A stretch of 10,129 nt of DNA from Larix sibirica (lineage: Eukaryota; Streptophyta; Pinopsida; Pinales; Pinaceae), in NCBI GenBank assembly GCA_004151065.3, contig NWUY0300022438.1, positions 32,415 to 42,543 of the forward strand, read 5' to 3'. The translations under genes were made by a program, and so were the position numbers. How positions within the stretch are numbered: position 1 is the first letter of the stretch; every line of letters begins with the position of its first letter. Positions 1 through 6,914 of the stretch are shown here, in pieces. The notes beneath the pieces are model-generated. The model ran no database searches, was not told the origin of the DNA, and was given only the letters and a program-made list of their open reading frames with translations.

Positions 1-75
1 TAAAATTAATTTTCATATTGTAATAAAACTTTTAAAATTAATTTTCATATTGTAATAAAACTTTTAAAATTAATT
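1..75. repeat. 32-bp tandem repeat in the outer part of the left arm, about 2.3 copies
   Basis: A 32-bp AT-rich unit occupies 1-32 and 33-64, with a partial third copy from 65 to 75. The first two units are identical. The matching part of the right arm (about 1870-1917) carries a less regular internal duplication of its own, so subterminal tandem repetition may be a property of the element. Confidence 0.85.
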
Positions 76-290
76 TAATAAATAGTATCATTTGTAAAAG
101 ATATAATATTAATAAAAAGGTCTCAAATTCCAATCAATTTTTAAAGATAAAAATATATTTAATTACTTTTAATAAAAAAATCACATATTCTAAAGTATAA
201 GGCCATCTCAAATATCAATCATTTTTTTGAGTGTGTTGATTTCATATGTAAAACTCTCCACGTTTATGTTTAAAATAAAATATCTTAGTT
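1..290 (+). repeat. Left long inverted repeat arm
   Basis: This arm pairs in inverse orientation with 1690-1920. It includes the conserved inner motif GTAAAACTCTCCACGTTT (249-266) and a well-conserved stretch at 195-240. Inside about 266 the match weakens quickly, although traces may run to about 310. The arm still matches its partner at the first bases of the window, so the element starts further left. Confidence 0.7.
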
Positions 291-503
291 TTTTTTTGCT
301 AAAATTTATATTACGAGGACCAATAATTACATATAGTGCAAAACTAGTTCCCCTTAAGGGAAACCTAATTATATATTTAATTTTTTTTTTTTTCCAATAA
401 CATCATTGAAAATCTTGAGTGACTTTTTTAATTATTAACTAGTTTTACAAACTTATTAACAAAACTATGATAACTAGAGAAAGCACTATGAGAACAAACA
501 TAA

Positions 504-1513
504 CTAACATGTCAACTCATCATTAGAAATGTTAATGCCAGGCACCTCATAAGATGTAGATTTAACCTTAGGAGCGTAGTCTTGGCCTATTGTAACCCTG
601 ATCAAGAAGAAGTTCAACTTTTGATTTATCTCATCCATTTGCAGGAGAAGCTCACTCATCTCCTCTTTGGTGTCAAGGAGAACCTTGCTGAGCAGGGATT
701 TGGTGCCCCAATGGAGCACCATAGTCTTGTAATACTTTGTAACCTTTGTCCTTGTGAAACCAACGTTGTCTACCCATGCGTGCATCTCCTTTGTAATAAC
801 CTTCAGGTCCGTTACAAGTTCTGCTCCTCCTTCACCCACTCTCCTTCCTTAGAAATCCGAGCCCAAATTTCAGGGGGAATGGCCTGGTAACTTACATGTT
901 TTTTTGTGTCTAGTGCCTCTTGTTGTGCCCTAGTTAGGCCTTGAATTCTGCTCCCATGATGAATCCTCTCGCCTCGTCCTTATGACACCTGTTCCCTTTC
1001 AACTAGAGTTTTGTTTCCATAGGCTGAGCCAAGAGCCACATGATGGCCAAAACCATCAAGAGGTTCTTGTAGACCGTCCCCACAACCACCAGATACACAA
1101 TCATAGAGAAATCTCGGGAACACCATGGCCTCCCAAACAACTCACAATGACCAACTCATAATCTGTAGACTTTCATATATCCAAATTCGAGTAGAATTTA
1201 GAAGAATTTCCCCTTCCAATCCTAAAATTACCAACACCCAAAACCCATTGTAGCTTATGTAAAGGCCAACTCTCCTTTTCTCCCAATGTCCTGAGCTGCA
1301 TCATTCCCATAACAAACTCGTCCTTTGCATCATTCCCATAACAAACTCGTCCTCCGTGTACTTCACCCACTCAATTACCAAATCGAACATATCATACGTC
1401 GAATACTTTCCATCTGCATCAATGCCTGAAGTCCTACAGTTTAAACTGAGGAGGAGACGTGCCAACCATCTCTCCCTATCCTTACCTTTACTATGCATTA
1501 GTGTCATGTCCAA
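504..1513 (-). pseudogene. Broken protein-coding sequence of unrecognised family inside the inverted-repeat element
   Basis: Read on the minus strand, coding-like sequence runs from about 1513 to a stop at 504-506 in alternating frames. The pieces are 1513-1301, 1370-1173, about 1170-812 and 839-504. A 29-bp tandem duplication at 1297-1353 causes the first frame change, and two more occur near 1175 and near 815-839. In the third piece, in-frame stops lie at 1142-1144 (TGA) and 980-982 (TAA). Joined in order, the pieces would cover roughly 325 codons. The sequence is mostly hydrophilic. The last piece is helix-prone and charged, with short motifs such as WVDNVGFTRTKVTKYYKTM and EEMSELLLQMDEI. 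Composition is clearly less AT-rich than the arms, which favours former coding sequence over chance ORFs. No intron signals are needed between pieces. I do not recognise the family. It may be a captured host gene fragment or a decayed gene of the element itself. It is very unlikely to make a full protein. Confidence 0.5.
1297..1353. repeat. 29-bp tandem duplication that shifts the reading frame
   Basis: A 29-bp unit at 1297-1325 is repeated from 1326, with one mismatch near the end. On the minus strand both copies encode the same DEFVMGMMQ-like peptide, but in different frames because 29 is not a multiple of three. This creates two overlapping open frames from what reads as one original frame. 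Confidence 0.9.
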
Positions 1514-1689
1514 TGTGTTGGTTGCTCGTCACACAAACTAAATTATTTTCAATAAAACCACAAATCCTTTAATCCGAATTGTGTTAGAGACCACACTAAG
1601 ATCTATTTAAAATTTTATTGGTTATTTTCAATATTCAAAAACTCAAAATCAAAAGATAAAAAAATGATGTCAAACTAAAATTTACCAAG

Positions 1690-1920
1690 TTATAATAGAT
1701 TTTCACTTTAGAGAGAAACGTGGAGAGTTTTACCTATGGAATCAACACATTCAAAAAGTGATTGACATTTGATATGGACTTATAGTTTAGATTATGTGAA
1801 TTTTTTTATTAAAAATGATATATTTTTAATTGTTTGGAATTTGTGAAACCATATATTTTACAATTCATACAATTTATTATTTTATAATATAAATTTATCA
1901 TTTTATAATATGAAAATGAT
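1690..1920 (-). repeat. Right long inverted repeat arm
   Basis: This is the inverted partner of 1-290. The conserved core is AAACGTGGAGAGTTTTAC (1716-1733), followed outwards by 1741-1787, which matches 195-240 in reverse complement. Further out, 1893-1917 still resembles the left-arm tandem unit. The outer boundary is uncertain because the next few hundred bases are also nearly pure A and T. Confidence 0.7.
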
Positions 1921-2350
1921 TTTTTTATTTATAAGATTTATTTATTAAGTTTTTTTATAAATAATTTAAAAATATTTTTTAAATCAGATAAACATAATAT
2001 AATTACAATAAATCAATATCAAATTTTATAATCAATATATTAATAAACAAATTATAACATGTATTTCTATAGGTTATTATATGCTAATTAAATATAATAT
2101 TTTACAATAAGAATTTAAAAAACATATCTATGATTCAATATTCTATAACTTAATATTAAAAAATTATAGAATATCTTTATATATTAATTTAATATATTGT
2201 ATATATATATAATTGATTAAAAATCCAAAATTAAAATGAATATTCCCTCATGTTTTATATATATATATATTCTAAATGAATATATCATGTTATATTATAT
2301 GCTTATATAAAGTAGAGTTGTATATCATCATAACACTATTTCAAAACTTT
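1921..2350. other. Extremely AT-rich non-coding DNA with short (AT)n tracts
   Basis: The stretch is almost entirely A and T, with short AT dinucleotide runs near 2200-2212 and 2257-2270. No ORF, RNA gene or clear repeat boundary is visible. It may include the end of the inverted-repeat element and its flank, but composition alone cannot separate them. Confidence 0.7.
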
Positions 2351-3320
2351 TATTTTTTCATGTATGCTTACATAGTTTACATGCATTCTCAATGAAATGG
2401 AAAACATAATAAGTAATCCCAATGTAGGAACAGAAAGGTTTAAAAGATACTCTGGTTCCAATTATTTGTGAGCACAGCCAAATTTCCATTTTAATGCATA
2501 TCATCTGTGTAAAGAGAAGACAAACCAGACAGGGAAATCGGCTATGGGGTTTCATAGTTTTGCTGTAAACGATAAAATCACATAAATAAGGAATGTCAGC
2601 CAGATTTTTATTTATATTTTTTTGACTTTATACATTATAACATGCCTAAACTGTTTCAAAGCATGCAGTGTAAAACGGAGACAAATTATGCTAATTTATG
2701 TATGGATCTCGAAAATGAAGTTGCAGATCAGTTATTACAAGTTGACTTAGATTTATAGTTATTTTTAAAGATCTTCGTAGCAATCCTCGCGGTCTCCTAT
2801 AATGATTTATGAGTCGAATCAGTGTAAAACAAAATCAGTGCGCTCGATTTATCTTGTCTCCGGTTGGTTTCCTGTGCGGTCGGGGTGGAATTCAAAATTT
2901 ATTCATTCGTTTGGTATAGCTGCATGATATACACACAAGGCCGCCTGGATATGGCAGCAGCAACCGCCTTGCAAACGACCAATAAACAAAGCCGCCTTCA
3001 CAAAAAGAGTCTGATGGAACGGCAGAGGATGGGAAAGATAAAGATGACAAATGGCCAGACACCGCGTGAGAGATAGATAGGGAAGAACTGAGGTTGGCCG
3101 GTGACAGACGATCAGACTCTCCTCCTCGGGATTCAGGAAATCATTGCAATTAAAAACCAATTTATTTTTCTCACTTTAAAGCCACCAGCCACGGCAAGCG
3201 CAGATTGGACCATCAGACATGCAGGCAGGTACTATCAATATGAATCCTGCTGGCGTTTATTCCAAAGCTCCGTGCAGCACTGCATCAGTAGAATCGCAGA
3301 TTTCCATCTCCTCCTACCCC
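2351..3320. other. Intergenic stretch with no supportable gene
   Basis: Composition becomes more balanced, especially around 2780-3320, but no reading frame is longer than about 85 codons. The overlapping frames on both strands at 2864-3160 share no recognisable motif. I see no tRNA fold, retroelement domain or terminal repeat. The more GC-rich part could be a decayed gene or repeat fragment, but nothing identifies it. Confidence 0.6.
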
Positions 3321-3728
3321 ACCAGATTTTCATTATTTGACTCCAAATAGCAAACACTTTGAAACCTTTGAAATGGTTTTTAAAATTGACCTAGATTTGA
3401 GTTCAAATAGTTTAAAGACATACTGTCTATCAATCTTTGGTCTGGTCTCGGATAATGGCTACCAAATTTTCATTATATGATTCCAAATAACAAACACTTG
3501 AGGCCTTTGAAATGGGTTTTAAAATTCGACCTTAATCTGGCTTCAAATAGTTTAAAGGAATACTGTCTATCAATGTTTGGTCTGGGATAATGGCCACCAA
3601 ATTTTCATTATATGATTCCAAATAGCAAACACTTGAAGCCTGTGAAATGGGTTTTAAGTTTGACCGAAATTTGGCTTCAAACTATTTGAAGGCATACGAT
3701 ATATCAATGTTTGGTCTCGGATTATTAG
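3321..3728. repeat. Three tandem copies of a repeat of about 135 bp
   Basis: Copies start at 3321, 3461 and 3596, each opening with ACCA(G/A)ATTTTCATTAT. They continue through shared landmarks: CCAAATA(G/A)CAAACACTT, GAAATGG(G)TTTTAA, TTCAAATAGTTTAAAG (changed in copy 3), and TATCAAT(C/G)TTTGGTCT. Copies 2 and 3 look closer to each other than to copy 1. There are no open frames shared between copies. A 78-codon ORF starting in copy 3 at 3647 runs out into unique sequence and is probably chance. Confidence 0.9.
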
Positions 3729-3900
3729 TTGTAGCTGTGAATTACAAGTTTTATAAGATTTTAGAAATAATTGGTGGAAACTGCAATTTAAAAAGGAAGT
3801 TTTATAATTTTTTATATTGTAGAAAGATAATAGGGTTTGGTAGTCTTGGTAAACACGTCACTATTTACTTAGGCGAAGACTAACAACAGAGTCCCAGAGG
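3729..3900. other. Short unique AT-rich spacer between repeats
   Basis: This stretch separates the 135-bp repeat array from the hairpin. No gene, repeat copy or regulatory site stands out in it. Confidence 0.5.
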
Positions 3901-3988
3901 ATTAAATGTGGTAGCTTAGTGATTAGTGACAGTTAGATCTAGAAAACCTCCAGATTTAATGGTTACTAATCACTGAGCTGCATTTAAT
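3901..3988. repeat. Inverted repeat forming a hairpin of about 90 bp
   Basis: Arm 3901-3930 pairs with arm 3962-3988. The second arm matches the reverse complement of the first, with a 3-base gap and a few mismatches. About 31 bases separate the arms. The central part, TAGTGATTAGT against ACTAATCACT, is nearly perfect. The size fits a small foldback element or MITE remnant, and the geometry would also fit a microRNA-like precursor. There is no proof of transcription and no obvious target-site duplication. Confidence 0.75.
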
Positions 3989-4122
3989 ATTATGCTGTTC
4001 AATGGTTAATCTTAAAAATTAGGGTTTGAAATTTTTTATCAAGATTTTAAACATTTACAATCATTTTATAATAGTTACATGACATTTTTACCCATATTTG
4101 ATTGCCCATCATTGATTGAGGC

Positions 4123-4357
4123 AATTTGAATGCTGATATGACCTGCCAACTTGCTATCTAACTGTTAAGAAAAACCTTCCACTTTGACCTAGATCCAATT
4201 ATTCACAATTTGAATGCTGAATATGACCTGCCAACTTGTTATCTAAATGTAAAAAACTTCCATTTTGACCTAGATCCAATAATTCACAGACCTGCAACTT
4301 TTATTTTCTAAATGTTAACTAAAACCTTCCATATTGACAAATATCCAATAATTCAGA
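4123..4357. repeat. Tandem repeat of about 84 bp, two full copies and one partial
   Basis: Copies begin at 4123 and 4207 with AATTTGAATGCTGA. They share TATGACCTGCCAACTTG, TTGACCTAGATCCAAT and ATTCACA. A third copy (about 4284-4357) lacks the opening part but keeps CCTGCAACTT, AAAACCTTCCAT and ATCCAATAATTCA. It is unrelated to the 135-bp array upstream. Confidence 0.85.
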
Positions 4358-4499
4358 GTTCTGATGAAACTTCTGAGACATTAATTATCGATTTACGAAT
4401 TGAAATTGCATCTTCCTCACGTAGGTTTACAATAAGATAAATGTCCAAAAAATAAAACAGTCATAAATATAGGGTATTAGTTCAGGCCGACACTCATTA

Positions 4500-4590
4500 A
4501 ACGAGGTGCTTGAATTGGGTTTTACACAGCTCCAAATAGTTTAAATCCATACCATAATACCCAGGTTTTCGGCTTAATAGTAACCATATG
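4500..4590. repeat. Probable degenerate extra copy of the 135-bp repeat
   Basis: The stretch has, in the same order as the 3321-3728 units, GCTTGAA, TGGGTTTTA, CTCCAAATAGTTTAAA and a CCATACC/TTTTCGG ending. A block in the middle is missing. The match is patchy and could be partly chance in AT-rich DNA. Confidence 0.35.
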
Positions 4591-4746
4591 CAAGACAAGA
4601 GGGATAGGCATGGAGCATTTCTGTCATCGGAGCAGAAAACATTGTACCCACAAATTTCCGATTGTGGTCTTTTCAGCCGATGAAGTTTGATTGATTAGGT
4701 TTTGCCAAATTGGGTAAATACTACAATTACGAGATTCTCATGTCAG

Positions 4747-4757
4747 GTCATGACGTA
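4747..4757 (+). promoter_or_regulatory. Candidate bZIP (TGACG) element upstream of the RING gene
   Basis: The 8-base palindrome GTCATGAC (4747-4754) overlaps TGACGTA (4751-4757). TGACG is the core recognised by TGA-type bZIP factors of plants. It lies about 130 bases upstream of the candidate TATA box. Such a short motif occurs often by chance, so this is only a candidate. Confidence 0.25.
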
Positions 4758-4886
4758 GGGAGCATTCTGCGCTTTTGTCACTGCTGTTTGTTTTGTTGAT
4801 CAAATAGCGTTGATGGGATCTGAATAACTGCATTTCTTATCTAATCTGAGTAATGGGCATTCACAGCCCTATTGATAATTCACTCA

Positions 4887-4892
4887 TATAAG
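4887..4892 (+). promoter_or_regulatory. Candidate TATA box for the RING gene
   Basis: TATAAG within CATATAAGG lies about 235 bases upstream of the start codon. Transcription starting about 30 bases downstream would begin near 4915-4925 and give a leader of about 205 bases. A CATATATG stretch at about 5028-5034 is an alternative TATA-like site that would give a leader of only about 65 bases. Confidence 0.35.
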
Positions 4893-4920
4893 GTTAATGC
4901 CGATGGAATTGGATTGTTAC

Positions 4921-5049
4921 ATGATTTCATCTACTCCTTCGCCATTGCCAATTGTGAGATGATACTGGTTCCTGCAAATACTGAAGATAGTTTTAGAGGG
5001 TTTTAGGGTTATAGATCTATCTAATCCATATATGTCTACTGTTTTGTAA
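4921..5049 (+). promoter_or_regulatory. Three short upstream ORFs in the putative 5' leader
   Basis: Three small ATG-initiated frames precede the main start: 4921-4962 (13 codons plus stop), 4959-5006 (15 codons plus stop) and 5032-5049 (5 codons plus stop). The first two overlap through ATGA at 4959-4962. If transcription begins at the upstream TATA box, all three would be in the mRNA and could reduce translation of the main frame. If it begins near 5060, or if an intron removes the region, they are irrelevant. Confidence 0.35.
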
Positions 5050-5124
5050 GATATATTTGGAGAATTTTCCATCTGATTTTGGTGAATCAGCATTCATTCC
5101 AAATTCATTTGAACAAGGAGGAGG

Positions 5125-6792
5125 ATGAGGAATCGTTCCAAGCAAAGGGAAGTTGGGAGCAAAGGAGGGGCAGATCGGCTTATAAAAGAAGAACCCCAGC
5201 TGTCTGGTGCATATATTCGTAGCCTGGTGAAGCAGCTCACCTCTACGAGAAACCATACATCTGCCAAAAGGACTGATATGCAAACCATTCTTAATCAGGA
5301 GATGAATGGAGAAACCCCTAATCCCGTTTTACTAGGTGAGAAGGGAATGCCTCATGCATCCTTACACGAGGAGAACCCAAATGGGCCATTTCAGTTAGAT
5401 TCGGATAGACTGAGTGGCTTGAGAGCATCCAACAGAAATGATGGGCAAGAGACTGCTATAAACGAAGGAAAGAAAGCTTGCAAGAATGGTGGAATTGGTG
5501 ATGACAAAGAGCAGCAGCCACGAACTAAGAAGCAGGTAAGGAGGAGGCTTCACACTAGCAGACCTTACCAGGAACGTCTGCTAGACATGGCAGAAGCAAG
5601 GAGAGAAATAGTTATGGCCCTCAAATTTCACAGAGCTTCCATGGGTTCAAATGCAGCTACAAAGCCCAACGCAGCTAGCAGCTGCCCCTCTAAAGAAGCT
5701 GAAAAACTGAAGCCCAGAAGGAATAATGTTAAATTCTGCCAAGCAAACAACAGATGCCACGCCTGCATCATCAAGCCAGGAATTAGCAGAGCAAATGAGG
5801 CCAAAACCATCACTGCTTGTAGCCATCTTCTGTGCTGGGTATGTCTAGAGGAATGGCTAAACTTCAGTTACCCTACAAATGATTGTCCTGTTTGCTCTAG
5901 ACCCCTCAGAAGCAACGATGTCACTCCACTCAGCTCTACCCATAAATTAGAACAAGGCAGCAGTAGGGTGATACAACAGCCTGGTAGTTTGGAAAACCAT
6001 GTCCAAGAATCCCTTCCACAGGCCGGAAATTCCTTCAGTTTTGCTGAAATACAACAAGATCAAAGCACTGTCAGCCTCGCATTATCCATGCAGCAAGAAC
6101 AAGTGTACCCTGACACTAAAATTTTGCTCTCCAATCCTCCAACTTCGTGGTCTAATAGTTGCCTTCTTTCTTTGCCATCCATGGATTTTTCACCAAGTTC
6201 ATCCCAATTCTCCCCTCAGCCATCGGCCGACTCCTATTCAGATCATGATCTTTTTATGGCCGAATCAACCAGGTCTTCATCCTCATGGCAAATTACCACA
6301 GGTTCATCAAAGTCCTGCTCACCACCCCGCCAAAGTATCATCGAATTATCAACAGATCAGGAGTATAAATCTTGGCATGTAGCCATGGACGATGAAGAGT
6401 TGGCTGAAATCAGATCGATCGGAGATCAATATGAAATGGAGTGGAATGATACCATCAATCTTGTCAACTCGGCTTGGTGGTTTAAATTTCTCTCCACCAA
6501 AGAGTTTCTAGATTCTCAGGCTAAAACCTGTGAAGGATTTGAATACAATGGTTTTGATTATATGCTGCCTGCACTGCCCTCAGATAGCCTCTGGCCGGAC
6601 GAACTTCTCGATTCGCATGAATGGGACTGCTTTGAATTTGGAGACAACATGTCATATATGTCCGAACCATCTATCAATTCAGAGTCTTTCACAGCGTCAA
6701 CATCATTCGACTGCGAGGACACATTAATTGATACAGTGATGCAAAGGTCTGATGCATCTATTTACAGAAGCCCACAGTACATAATTCCGTAG
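5125..6792 (+). CDS. RING-finger protein (C3HC4) with flanking plant-specific conserved blocks; candidate E3 ubiquitin ligase
   Basis: The 555-residue frame is intact and intron-free. The start ATG has A at -3, and an in-frame TGA at 5110-5112 rules out an unspliced upstream extension. Residues 131-173 form a basic conserved block: [11 protein letters not shown], which could act as a nuclear signal, then RPYQERLL and [16 protein letters not shown]. Residues 211-257 are a complete RING with zinc ligands C211, C214, C232, H234, C237, C240, C254 and C257. Residues 260-410 are Ser/Pro/Gln-rich and probably disordered. Residues 417-456 form a second conserved block with [24 protein letters not shown] and SAWWFKFL. 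Residues 487-510 are acidic and aromatic. There is no signal peptide or membrane segment. RING proteins of this kind usually recruit a ubiquitin-loaded E2, so an E3 role, perhaps in the nucleus, is inferred. From memory, the two outer blocks belong to an uncharacterised plant family that usually has no RING. No substrate or gene name can be given. Confidence 0.9.
   Translation: MRNRSKQREVGSKGGADRLIKEEPQLSGAYIRSLVKQLTSTRNHTSAKRTDMQTILNQEMNGETPNPVLLGEKGMPHASLHEENPNGPFQLDSDRLSGLRASNRNDGQETAINEGKKACKNGGIGDDKEQQPRTKKQVRRRLHTSRPYQERLLDMAEARREIVMALKFHRASMGSNAATKPNAASSCPSKEAEKLKPRRNNVKFCQANNRCHACIIKPGISRANEAKTITACSHLLCWVCLEEWLNFSYPTNDCPVCSRPLRSNDVTPLSSTHKLEQGSSRVIQQPGSLENHVQESLPQAGNSFSFAEIQQDQSTVSLALSMQQEQVYPDTKILLSNPPTSWSNSCLLSLPSMDFSPSSSQFSPQPSADSYSDHDLFMAESTRSSSSWQITTGSSKSCSPPRQSIIELSTDQEYKSWHVAMDDEELAEIRSIGDQYEMEWNDTINLVNSAWWFKFLSTKEFLDSQAKTCEGFEYNGFDYMLPALPSDSLWPDELLDSHEWDCFEFGDNMSYMSEPSINSESFTASTSFDCEDTLIDTVMQRSDASIYRSPQYIIP
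5755..5895 (+). other. C3HC4 RING-finger domain, residues 211-257
   Basis: Ligand spacing is C-x2-C-x17-C-x-H-x2-C-x2-C-x13-C-x2-C, within the normal RING-HC range. W244, four residues after the sixth ligand, and P255 between the last two cysteines match the usual E2-contact positions. The bulky aliphatic residue often seen between the first two cysteines is A213 here. The residue right after the last cysteine, often Arg or Lys in active ligases, is S258, with R259 following. The zinc fold looks intact, but the strength of E2 activation is uncertain. Confidence 0.92.
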
Positions 6793-6803
6793 TTTCCACA
6801 AGC

Positions 6804-6866
6804 TATTTCAGCATTATTCTATTGTATTTCAGCATCATTCCATTGTATTTCAGCATCATTCCATTG
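6804..6866 (+). repeat. Three tandem 21-bp units just after the stop codon
   Basis: Units occupy 6804-6824, 6825-6845 and 6846-6866. The last two are identical and the first differs from them at two positions (T for C). Each contains TATTTCAGCAT and ends in ATTG. They lie in the putative 3' untranslated region, starting 12 bases after the stop. The unit length is a multiple of three, but the reading frame has already closed. Confidence 0.9.
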
Positions 6867-6883
6867 TTTTTTGATTGCTTAAA

Positions 6884-6914
6884 TGCTAATGTTTTCTATC
6901 TTTTGATCATGCAG
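6884..6914 (+). promoter_or_regulatory. Candidate 3' splice site (branch point and acceptor)
   Basis: GCTAAT, a good plant branch-point match, is followed by a T-rich run (GTTTTCTATCTTTTGAT) and ATGCAG ending at 6914. This is what a plant intron end looks like. A 3' UTR intron or an alternative last exon of the RING gene would explain it. The donors available after the stop (GTATTT at 6824 and 6845) are weak, so the signal may be unused. Confidence 0.3.

Larger units (their letters stand above)
1..1920. mobile_element. Gene-carrying DNA transposon-like element with long terminal inverted repeats (left end outside window)
   Basis: Two AT-rich arms of more than 200 bp are inverted copies of each other and enclose a core of clearly higher GC content. 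The best anchor is an 18-bp perfect inverted match, 249-266 against 1716-1733. Similarity continues outwards through 195-240 against 1741-1787 and 167-201 against 1779-1815, and less clearly to the left window edge. The core (about 500-1540) holds decayed coding sequence on the minus strand and no recognisable transposase. Long inverted repeats around a host-like gene fragment are typical of Pack-MULE elements in plants, but other non-autonomous DNA transposons could look the same. No target-site duplication can be checked because the left outer end is not in the window. The right limit of about 1920 is where alignable similarity fades, not a proven end. The arms differ by substitutions and small indels, so the insertion is old. 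Confidence 0.55.

Noticed and set aside
351-360. 10-bp perfect palindrome CCCTTAAGGG
   Set aside because: It is short and does not extend, with no link to the surrounding structure.
582-890. 102-codon plus-strand ORF
   Set aside because: It overlaps the minus-strand coding piece at 504-839 in antisense. The minus strand reads better across neighbouring pieces, so this is probably its shadow.
2760-2860. tRNA-like sequence around TCCTCGCGGTCTCCTATAAT
   Set aside because: I could not form a cloverleaf with proper acceptor and T arms.
2864-3160. Overlapping ORFs on both strands in the more GC-rich upstream stretch
   Set aside because: They are short, have no motif I recognise, and are equally open on both strands, so neither can be preferred.
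3647-3883. 78-codon plus-strand ORF starting in the third 135-bp repeat copy
   Set aside because: The other copies do not keep the frame, and the second half is AT-rich unique sequence, so it looks like chance.
4019-4027. Telo-box-like TTAGGGTTT, and a near match at 5003-5010
   Set aside because: The perfect copy is about 1.1 kb from the gene start and the nearer one is imperfect, so a regulatory claim is not supported.
5017-5288. Two minus-strand ORFs over the start of the RING gene
   Set aside because: Both are antisense to the start and N-terminal coding region and have no domain-like features.
5999-6382. 127-codon frame overlapping the RING gene
   Set aside because: It lies entirely within the main reading frame, in a Ser/Pro/Gln-rich region. 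It is a shifted-frame shadow with no upstream support.
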